Shown in pieces: positions 7,759 through 14,160 of a DNA stretch of 47,800 nucleotides (its first letter is position 1; the number at the start of each line of letters is the position of its first letter). The notes below the pieces were generated by a model that saw only the letters and a list, made by a program, of their open reading frames with translations, had not been told where the DNA came from and searched no databases. Position numbers and translations under genes: made by a program. Source of the stretch: UBA1732 sp045114235 (GTDB taxonomy: Bacteria; Verrucomicrobiota; Lentisphaeria; Victivallales; UBA1829); NCBI GenBank assembly GCA_045114235.1, contig JBGUKB010000057.1, positions 1-47,800 on the forward strand. Direction: 5' to 3'.

Positions 7759-9654
7759 ATGAAAAAGAACAACATCGCGGTCATCCTGATCCTCGCCATC
7801 TCGGCGGTGCTGTTTACGCTGGGCGTCATCAAGAAGATCCAGCACATGACCTCCGGCAAAAACCAGGCCGGAAACATCATCGCCGTCATCCCGAAAGGCA
7901 CCGCCTCCATGTGGTGGGAAGTCGTCCGAAGCGGCGCGGAACAGGCCGGCAAGGAAGAAGGCTACACCATCAGCTGGAACGGCCCCGAACAGGAAAACGA
8001 CCGCGAGAAGCAGATCCAGTCGGTCGAAGACGCGCTCACGCACGGCATCAAGGCGCTCGTGCTCGGCCCGAACGACTCCAAGGCGCTCGTCCGCCCGGTC
8101 GAAAAGGCCAAGGGAACGGGCATCCCGGTCGTCATCATTGACTCCAGCATCGAGACCGATCAGTACGACTCCTTCGCCGCCACCGACAACGTCGCGGGCG
8201 GAGCCGACGCCGCACGTCGCCTCGGCGCGGCTCTGAACGGACACGGCAAAGTCATCCTCACATGCTTCATCCAGAACTCCGCTTCCACCGACGACCGCGC
8301 CAGAGGCTTCAAGGAAACCCTCGCGAAGGAATTCCCCGGCATCGAGCTGATCGCCGAACAGTACACGCTCGGCACGGTCGAGGACGCCCGCCAAAAGACC
8401 GTCGACATGCTCACCAAGCACAGCGACACCGACGGCGTCTTCGCGGTCAACCAGCCCGTCTCCGTCGGCGCGTACAAGGCACTCCAGACGCAGGGGCTGA
8501 CCGGAAAAGTGAAATTCGTCGGGTTCGACTCCGACCCCGTCCTCCTCGAAGGCATCGAAAAGGGCGAGGTGGATTCCCTCATCGTCCAGAATCCCTTCGA
8601 GATCGGCTATTCCGGCGTGAAGACCGCCGTCGCGATCCTGCAGGGCAAGCAGGTTGAAAAGCTCAAACCGATCCCCAGCATGATCGTCGACAAGACCAAC
8701 CTCGACGAAATGAAAGTGAAATTCCCCGCCGCCCTCGGCCTCACCTCCGGCAAAACGCAGGCAAACAAGGCGCAGACCGGCAAGACCATCGCCGTCATCC
8801 CGAAGGGCACCGCCTCCATGTGGTGGGAAGTCGTCCGCAAGGGCGCGGAAAAGGCAGGCGAGGAGGAAGGCTACAAGATCAGCTGGAACGGCCCCGAACA
8901 GGAAAACGACCGCGAAAAACAGATCCAGTCGGTCGAGGATTCCCTGACGCGCGGCGCGGTCGCGCTCGTGCTCGGCCCGAACGATGCGAAAGCGCTCGTC
9001 CGTCCGGTCGAAAAGGCAAAGGAAACCGGCATCCCCGTCGTGATCATCGACTCCAGCCTCGAGACCGACAAATACGATTCCTTCGCCGCCACGGACAACG
9101 TCGCGGGCGGAGCCGATGCGGCACGCCGTCTGGGCGCGGCCCTGAACGGCCATGGCAAAGTCATCCTCACGTGCTTCATCCAGAACTCCGCCTCCACCGA
9201 CGACCGTGCCAAAGGCTTCAAGGAAACGCTCGCGAAGGAATTCCCCGGGATCGAGCTCGTCGCGGAACAGTACACGCTCGGCACTGTCGAGGACGCCCGC
9301 CAGAAGACCGTCGACATGCTCACGAAACACAACGACATCGACGGCCTCTTCGCCGTGAACCAGCCCACGAGCGTCGGCGCATACAAGGCGCTCCAGAGCC
9401 AGAAGCTCACCGGCAAGGTCAAGTTCGTCGGGTTCGACTCCGACCCGGTCCTCCTCGAAGGCATCGAAAAGGGCGAAGTCGACTCCCTCATCGTGCAGGA
9501 TCCCTACAAGATCGGCTACACTGGCGTGAAGACCGCGGTCGACATCCTCGACGGGAAAAAGGTCGAAAAACTCAAGCCCATCCCCAGCATGATCGTCGAC
9601 AAGAATAACCTCGAAGAGCAGAAAAAAGAAAACCCGGCCGCTTTGGGACTCTGA
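7759..9654 (+). CDS. Double sugar-binding protein: two fused periplasmic binding domains (CUT2/RbsB-type)
   Basis: 631 residues, about twice the normal length of a ribose-type binding protein. One N-terminal hydrophobic segment (about 6-25, no lipobox) exports or anchors it. Two complete Peripla_BP_4 domains follow: residues about 40-328 and 343-631. Each contains 'IAVIPKGTASMWWEVVR', 'NGPEQENDREKQIQSVED', 'ATDNVAGGADAARRLG', 'QNSASTDDRA' and 'VGFDSDPVLLEGIEKGEV'. By eye about 35 of 289 aligned positions differ, roughly 88% identity. A short linker rich in Gly/Lys/Thr/Gln (about 329-342) joins them; the second copy has no signal peptide and the first no stop. The gene begins the operon and is followed after 3 bases by the ATPase. 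It should deliver a sugar to that transporter; the ligand cannot be read from sequence. Confidence 0.9.
   Translation: MKKNNIAVILILAISAVLFTLGVIKKIQHMTSGKNQAGNIIAVIPKGTASMWWEVVRSGAEQAGKEEGYTISWNGPEQENDREKQIQSVEDALTHGIKALVLGPNDSKALVRPVEKAKGTGIPVVIIDSSIETDQYDSFAATDNVAGGADAARRLGAALNGHGKVILTCFIQNSASTDDRARGFKETLAKEFPGIELIAEQYTLGTVEDARQKTVDMLTKHSDTDGVFAVNQPVSVGAYKALQTQGLTGKVKFVGFDSDPVLLEGIEKGEVDSLIVQNPFEIGYSGVKTAVAILQGKQVEKLKPIPSMIVDKTNLDEMKVKFPAALGLTSGKTQANKAQTGKTIAVIPKGTASMWWEVVRKGAEKAGEEEGYKISWNGPEQENDREKQIQSVEDSLTRGAVALVLGPNDAKALVRPVEKAKETGIPVVIIDSSLETDKYDSFAATDNVAGGADAARRLGAALNGHGKVILTCFIQNSASTDDRAKGFKETLAKEFPGIELVAEQYTLGTVEDARQKTVDMLTKHNDIDGLFAVNQPTSVGAYKALQSQKLTGKVKFVGFDSDPVLLEGIEKGEVDSLIVQDPYKIGYTGVKTAVDILDGKKVEKLKPIPSMIVDKNNLEEQKKENPAALGL
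7876..9651 (+). repeat. In-frame tandem duplication, 909-base period
   Basis: The two binding-domain copies occupy about 7876-8742 and 8785-9651, offset by exactly 909 bases (303 codons). Identity is high also at DNA level, with many changes at third codon positions, so the duplication is recent in evolutionary terms but not an exact assembly copy. Confidence 0.9.
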
Positions 9655-9657
9655 CCT

Positions 9658-11154
9658 ATGGACAACATTTCTCCTCAAACCTACTCTCTGGCGATGCACG
9701 ACATCGTCAAGACGTTCGGGCCGGTGACCGCCCTTTCCGGCGTCAGTTTCTCGGCGCGTCCGGGCACCGTGCACGCGCTCTGCGGCGAAAACGGCGCGGG
9801 CAAGTCCACCCTCATGAAAGTCCTTTCCGGCATCCACGCGCCGGACTCCGGCTATATCGAGCTCTTCGGCGAAAGAGTCGAACTCACAAGCCCGAAGGAT
9901 TCCCTCGACCGCGGCATCTCCATGCTCTATCAGGAGCTCGACCTGGCGGGCGACCTGACCGTCGCGGACAACATCTTCCTCGGACGCGAGATCATGAAGT
10001 TCGGGCGCATGGACTCCAAGGCCATGCGGGAACGCGCCCGCACCATCATCAAAGAAAACAACTTCGATCTCGACCCGGACGCTCTCATCAGTACGCTGTC
10101 GACCGGCGACTGCCAGATCGTCGAGCTGCTGAAGGCGCTGGAACGCAACGCGAAGATCATCGTGATGGACGAACCGACGTCCTCGCTCTCCGAGAAGGAG
10201 GCCGACCAGCTCTTTTCCATCGTGAAGGACCTCCGCAAACGCGGCCTCACCATCATCTACATCTCGCACAGGCTGGAAGAGGTCATGGACCTCGCCGACG
10301 ACGTCAGCATCCTGCGCGATGGCGCGGTCGTCTCCTCCGGCCCGCTCTCCGAATACACCGTCCAGCGCATCGTGCACGAGATGGTCGGACGCGAGCTTTC
10401 CGACTACTATCCGCCGCGCAGCGTCGAAATCGGCGACGTCTGCTTCGAGGCGAAAGGCCTCGCCTCGGACGAAGGCATCGAGGACATCTCGTTCCAGGTC
10501 CGCCGCGGCGAAGTCGTCGGCATGGCGGGACTCGTCGGCGCGGGGCGCACCGAGACCGCCCGCGCGATCTTCGGGCTTCAGCCGCTCACCGCGGGCCAGC
10601 TCTTCCTGAACGGGAAGGAACTGAAGATCAAGACGCCCGCGGACGCCATCGCCGGGCGCATCGCCTACCTCCCCGAGGACCGCAAGCGCTGCGGCCTCTG
10701 CGTCGGGCTCCCCTGCCGGGACAACATCATGCTCCCGAACTACGAGGCGACCGGCATGAAATGGCTCCTTGATTTCGGAAAGGAAAAGGAGCTCATGGAC
10801 GAGTACGGCGGCAAGGTCAAGCTCAAATGGGCGTCCCCGTACGACGAGGCATCCTCGCTTTCCGGCGGCAACCAGCAGAAACTCCTCGTGGCGCGCTGGC
10901 TCCTCGCCAACCCGGACTTCATCATCTTCGACGAGCCCACGCGCGGCATCGACGTCGGCGCGAAGAAGGAGATCTACACGCTCATCAACGAGCTCGCGGC
11001 GGCCGGCAAGGGCGTCCTCGTGATCTCTTCCGAGCTCCCCGAGCTCTTCGGCATCTGCGACCGCCTGCTCGTCTTCCGCAGGAAACGCCTCGCCGCCCAG
11101 CTCGAAACCGCAAAAACCACACAGGAAGAAGTCATGCACTTCGCCGTCTGCTGA
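9658..11154 (+). CDS. Sugar ABC transporter ATP-binding protein (RbsA/MglA-type, two ATPase domains)
   Basis: 498 residues with two tandem ABC domains, the standard CUT2 ATPase layout. Domain 1 has Walker A 'GENGAGKST' (from about residue 43), a divergent signature 'LSTGDCQIVELLKAL' and Walker B 'IIVMDEPTSSLS'. Domain 2 has the typical degenerate P-loop 'GLVGAGRTET', signature 'LSGGNQQKLLVARWL' and Walker B 'FIIFDEPTRGIDVG'. It powers import of the sugar captured by the upstream double binding protein. It starts 3 bases after that gene's stop with no clear ribosome site of its own, suggesting translational coupling. Confidence 0.95.
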   Translation: MDNISPQTYSLAMHDIVKTFGPVTALSGVSFSARPGTVHALCGENGAGKSTLMKVLSGIHAPDSGYIELFGERVELTSPKDSLDRGISMLYQELDLAGDLTVADNIFLGREIMKFGRMDSKAMRERARTIIKENNFDLDPDALISTLSTGDCQIVELLKALERNAKIIVMDEPTSSLSEKEADQLFSIVKDLRKRGLTIIYISHRLEEVMDLADDVSILRDGAVVSSGPLSEYTVQRIVHEMVGRELSDYYPPRSVEIGDVCFEAKGLASDEGIEDISFQVRRGEVVGMAGLVGAGRTETARAIFGLQPLTAGQLFLNGKELKIKTPADAIAGRIAYLPEDRKRCGLCVGLPCRDNIMLPNYEATGMKWLLDFGKEKELMDEYGGKVKLKWASPYDEASSLSGGNQQKLLVARWLLANPDFIIFDEPTRGIDVGAKKEIYTLINELAAAGKGVLVISSELPELFGICDRLLVFRRKRLAAQLETAKTTQEEVMHFAVC

Positions 11155-11179
11155 CATTCAACTCAGGAGTATTATCCAT

Positions 11180-12163
11180 ATGAACCGCTTCGCAAAACAA
11201 CTGCTTCCGTTCTGCTCCCTCATCTTCATCATTTCCCTCTGCACGTTCCTGGAGCCGGACAATTTCCTTTCCACCCAAAACATGCTTAACGTCCTCCGCC
11301 GGTCCTCCGTCAACGGCATCATGGCGGCGGGCATGACCTACATCATCATCACCGGCGGCATCGACCTCTCGGTCGGCTCCATGCTCGCCATGTGCGGCAT
11401 GATCGGCTCTGTTTCCATGTTGTTCTTCTCCGGCGGCAACTGGGCGGACATCTCGTCCGGCACATACATCCATCTGAGTCTTCTCGCCATGATTGCCGGT
11501 ACGCTCGTCTGCGTCCTTGCGGGCGCGGTCTGCGGCTTCGCCAACGGCATGCTCATCACGCGACTGAAGCTCGCGCCATTCATCGTCACACTCGGCACCA
11601 TGAGCATCTTCCGCGGCATTTCCTACATCATGAACGCCGGCAAGCCCTTTGCGGTTCAGGATTACACCTGGCTCGACAGCGGAAGCGTCGCGGGCATCCC
11701 CTCCTCCGTGATCCTGCTCGTCATCGTCATGGTCGCCTTCTGGTTTCTCCTGAAGCACACACGCTTCGGCCGCTACACCTACGCCATCGGCTCCAACGTC
11801 CAGACCGCGTTCCACGCCGGCATCAACGTGAACAAGACGATCGTCTGGATCTACACCCTCACCGGCGCGCTCGTCGGTCTCGCCTCCATGATCACCGTCA
11901 GCCGCGCCAGTTCGGCTCAGCCCACCGCCGGCAACGCACTTGAACTCGACATCATCGCGGCCTGCATCATCGGCGGATGCGCTCCCTCCGGCGGACGCGG
12001 CACCATGATGGGCACCGTGATCGGCACGCTGCTCATCAGCTTCCTCCGCAACGGACTCACCCTGCTCGACATCTCCACGAACGTCCAGCTCGTCGTGATC
12101 GGCCTCATCATCATCGTGGCAGTGACCGCCGACCAGTTCGCGACTCGCCGGAAAGCCACCTGA
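11180..12163 (+). CDS. Sugar ABC transporter permease (RbsC-type)
   Basis: 327 residues, the usual size for a BPD_transp_2 permease, with about eight to ten membrane segments. The family motifs 'GGIDLSVGSMLAMCGMIG', 'NGMLITRLKLAPFIVTLGTM', 'GRYTYAIGSN' and 'GGRGTMMGTVIGTLL' are in the usual order. It forms the inner-membrane channel of the CUT2 transporter. AGGAG lies upstream of the ATG, and a strong terminator 40 bases after the stop closes the operon. No kinase, isomerase or regulator gene is attached, which leaves the substrate undetermined. Confidence 0.95.
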   Translation: MNRFAKQLLPFCSLIFIISLCTFLEPDNFLSTQNMLNVLRRSSVNGIMAAGMTYIIITGGIDLSVGSMLAMCGMIGSVSMLFFSGGNWADISSGTYIHLSLLAMIAGTLVCVLAGAVCGFANGMLITRLKLAPFIVTLGTMSIFRGISYIMNAGKPFAVQDYTWLDSGSVAGIPSSVILLVIVMVAFWFLLKHTRFGRYTYAIGSNVQTAFHAGINVNKTIVWIYTLTGALVGLASMITVSRASSAQPTAGNALELDIIAACIIGGCAPSGGRGTMMGTVIGTLLISFLRNGLTLLDISTNVQLVVIGLIIIVAVTADQFATRRKAT

Positions 12164-12202
12164 TCCGGGGCAGCGGTATCCATTCTTTTTCCGCTCAAAT
12201 TC

Positions 12203-12236
12203 CGCCGCACGGGATCCGTTTCCGTGCGGCGTTTTT
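12203..12236 (+). terminator. Intrinsic terminator of the sugar ABC operon
   Basis: A perfect 10-base stem (CGCCGCACGG at 12203-12212, CCGTGCGGCG at 12222-12231) with a 9-base loop, followed by TTTTT. Confidence 0.9.
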
Positions 12237-12300
12237 CCGTCATCATTTCAGTTCAAATCTGCTATGTTTAGCAAATAAACATTTTTCAAGTGATTCGGAC

Positions 12301-12328
12301 TTGATAATATTTTTCAGCAGATTATATT
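12301..12328 (+). promoter_or_regulatory. Promoter of the YbjQ-PrsW cassette
   Basis: TTGATA (12301-12306), a 16-base spacer and TATATT (12323-12328). An AGGAG ribosome site lies at about 12381-12385, before the ATG at 12395. Confidence 0.65.
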
Positions 12329-12394
12329 AAAGGGACAAAAACTGATTCCGTCAAATACGGATCCCCCCGAAATCATCTTCAAGGAGAATAACAA

Positions 12395-12733
12395 ATGATC
12401 GTCGTCAATACCGAAACCATCCCCGGCATGAGGATCATCGAGTTCAAGGGCCTGGTCCAGGGCAACACTGTACGCGCAAAGCATGTGGGCCGCGACATCG
12501 CGGCTTCCTTCAAGAACCTCGTGGGCGGCGAGCTCAAAGGCTACACCGAGCTTCTGGTGGAATCCCGTCGCGAGGCTGTGGCGCGGATGATCGCACAGGC
12601 GGAGGAGCTTCACGCCAACGCCGTCGTCAACGTCCGTTTCGCCACCAGCAGCATCACCGCGGGCGCCGCCGAGCTCTATGCCTACGGCACCGCCGTGGTC
12701 GCCGTTCCCGAGGACGCCCAGCCGGAGTCCTGA
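12395..12733 (+). CDS. YbjQ/UPF0145-family protein
   Basis: 112 residues, a complete YbjQ (putative heavy-metal-binding, DUF74) domain. Typical features are 'IPGMRIIEFKGLVQGNTVRA', 'GGELKGYTELLVESR', 'EAVARMIAQAEELHANAVV' and 'NVRFATSSI'. Members form small symmetric oligomers; the physiological role is not firmly established. The next gene encodes a second YbjQ domain and starts 2 bases after this stop. It is soluble by appearance. Confidence 0.85.
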   Translation: MIVVNTETIPGMRIIEFKGLVQGNTVRAKHVGRDIAASFKNLVGGELKGYTELLVESRREAVARMIAQAEELHANAVVNVRFATSSITAGAAELYAYGTAVVAVPEDAQPES

Positions 12734-12735
12734 GC

Positions 12736-13218
12736 ATGGACGGGAAAGACATTTTCAACCTTTCGTTCAACCTCGGCGTGCCGCTGGTGCTCCTAGCCGC
12801 CACATGGATGACCCAGCACCGGATCATCCGGGCACGCAGGCAATACCTGTCGGAACAGGAAGAGCATTATCGGAAAAAAATCCCGATGACGAACCTGAAA
12901 CGGTTCCCCGACGCAGGGTATTGCGACCCGGCGCTGGTAACGGGCTCCGTGGTGATCGCCACGAATTATTTCATCTCCTTCATCTCCTCCTTCAAGCATC
13001 TTTTCGGAGGCGAGATGAAGGGCTACACCGGCATGTGCTCCGACGCCCGGCGCATCGCGCTGGTCCGCATGCTTCAGGAAGCGGAACAGCTGGGCGCGGA
13101 TGCAGTCTATAACGTCCGGTTCGAAACGTCCACCGTCAACTCCGGCGAGAAAAGAAAGAGTTCCGGCGGCGTGGAGCTGATCGCCTACGGGACGGCGGTC
13201 AAAAGACTCGTTTTATGA
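12736..13218 (+). CDS. Membrane-anchored YbjQ-family protein
   Basis: 160 residues. One hydrophobic segment at about 8-25 ('LSFNLGVPLVLLAATWM') and a short basic stretch precede a YbjQ domain (about 50-160) with 'GGEMKGYTGMCSDARR', 'RMLQEAEQLGADAVYNVRF' and 'ELIAYGTAV'. Compared with the upstream paralogue, the conserved GGE-KGYT core is kept but the strand before it is longer and a 'GEKRKSSGG' loop is inserted. It overlaps the downstream PrsW-like gene by the ATGA junction, so the two are translated together. The membrane anchor suggests this YbjQ works at the inner membrane, possibly with the protease. Confidence 0.8.
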   Translation: MDGKDIFNLSFNLGVPLVLLAATWMTQHRIIRARRQYLSEQEEHYRKKIPMTNLKRFPDAGYCDPALVTGSVVIATNYFISFISSFKHLFGGEMKGYTGMCSDARRIALVRMLQEAEQLGADAVYNVRFETSTVNSGEKRKSSGGVELIAYGTAVKRLVL

Positions 13219-13976
13219 AGAAACAGGACAAGCTTTTTTCGGTGGAGGACGAGGTCGCGCTGCACCCGGATCTGAACCGGGAACATGCGCACGCCGAAAA
13301 ACTGCCCGAAGCCCCGGAAAAGGAAGCGGACTCCAATGCCTGCTATTATGCCTCGGCGGCCTTCGAGCCGGGCGTGGGAAACGGCGACTCCCAGGAATAC
13401 CGCGAGCTGATCCGCCGGGAGCAGGATCTTTTTCCGGCTTCCTCCGCCCCGTTCCTTTCGGTCCTGGCGGGCATCGCGGGCGGACTTTTCGCCGTCCCCG
13501 CCGTATTTCTGGACACGTTCGGCTCCTCGCTGGGGTTCGGTCTCGGACTCGGGGCAGTCGTCCTTGTCGTCCTGGGACCGTTCGCAGAAGAGACGCTGAA
13601 GCAGAGCGGCGCGGTCTTCCAGCTGGAAAAGATGCGCGGTTCGATCCGGTACGACTGGCAGTTCTTCCTGTCGGGGACGCTGGGCGGCCTGGTTTTCAGC
13701 ATTCTGGAGAACCTCATCTACCAGTACATCTACCTGCGGAATCTCCCGCCTGAGAAACTGGCGGACGTCATGGCGTTCCGCTGGACCATCTGCACGGCGC
13801 TGCATATCCTCTGCACCGTGATCTCCTCCATGGGCCTCCGGCGCGTGTGGCGGGAAAGCCTCGAAAAGGAACGCCCGTTCAGGCTGTCCGACGCATTCCC
13901 GTGGTTCATAGCGGCGACCGCCGTTCACGGGCTCTACAACCTGTCCATGACGCTCCTGAATCCGTTCGACGTGTAA
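13215..13976 (+). CDS. PrsW-like intramembrane protease
   Basis: 253 residues. A soluble N-terminal region of about 75 residues is followed by roughly five or six membrane segments. The PrsW motifs are all visible: EExxK as Glu125-Glu126-Lys129 (FAEETLK), FxxxEN as Phe161/Glu165-Asn166 (FSILEN), His197 (ALHIL) and His238 (AVHGLYN). In Bacillus, PrsW starts release of an ECF sigma factor by cleaving an anti-sigma factor; many homologues have unknown substrates. No sigma/anti-sigma pair is nearby. The start overlaps the stop of the membrane-anchored YbjQ gene (ATGA), making that protein or its partner a plausible substrate or cofactor. This link is inference. Confidence 0.78.
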   Translation: MKKQDKLFSVEDEVALHPDLNREHAHAEKLPEAPEKEADSNACYYASAAFEPGVGNGDSQEYRELIRREQDLFPASSAPFLSVLAGIAGGLFAVPAVFLDTFGSSLGFGLGLGAVVLVVLGPFAEETLKQSGAVFQLEKMRGSIRYDWQFFLSGTLGGLVFSILENLIYQYIYLRNLPPEKLADVMAFRWTICTALHILCTVISSMGLRRVWRESLEKERPFRLSDAFPWFIAATAVHGLYNLSMTLLNPFDV

Positions 13977-14077
13977 TCCGCATTTCCGCCTCACAGCCGC
14001 CTCGTCCGAACGGCGCCTGCCCCGCGCCCATCCCGGTGCGCGCTTAATAAATTATGGTTTTCTTTGCTCCCGCAAGC

Positions 14078-14106
14078 TTGACAACCTTGTATAGTGATGC
14101 TATATT
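14078..14106 (+). promoter_or_regulatory. Near-consensus promoter of the type I secretion genes
   Basis: A perfect TTGACA (14078-14083), a 17-base spacer and TATATT (14101-14106), about 55 bases before the ATG at 14161. The strongest-looking promoter in the window, implying high constitutive expression. Confidence 0.8.
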
Positions 14107-14160
14107 AGTGCAATCCGGAGCCATTTTTTTCGTACGATTCATAAACAATATGGAAATCTC

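Noticed and set aside
7876..9651. Sequencing or assembly artefact as explanation of the duplicated binding domain
   Set aside because: The copies differ at about 35 residues and many silent sites, and the frame and linker are clean, so an artefactual exact copy is unlikely.
7654..11157. Very long open frame on the minus strand opposite the sugar ABC operon
   Set aside because: It is antisense to three well-supported genes and its translation is Asp/Glu/Val/Arg-rich without any family motif; in GC-rich coding DNA such mirror frames arise from codon bias.
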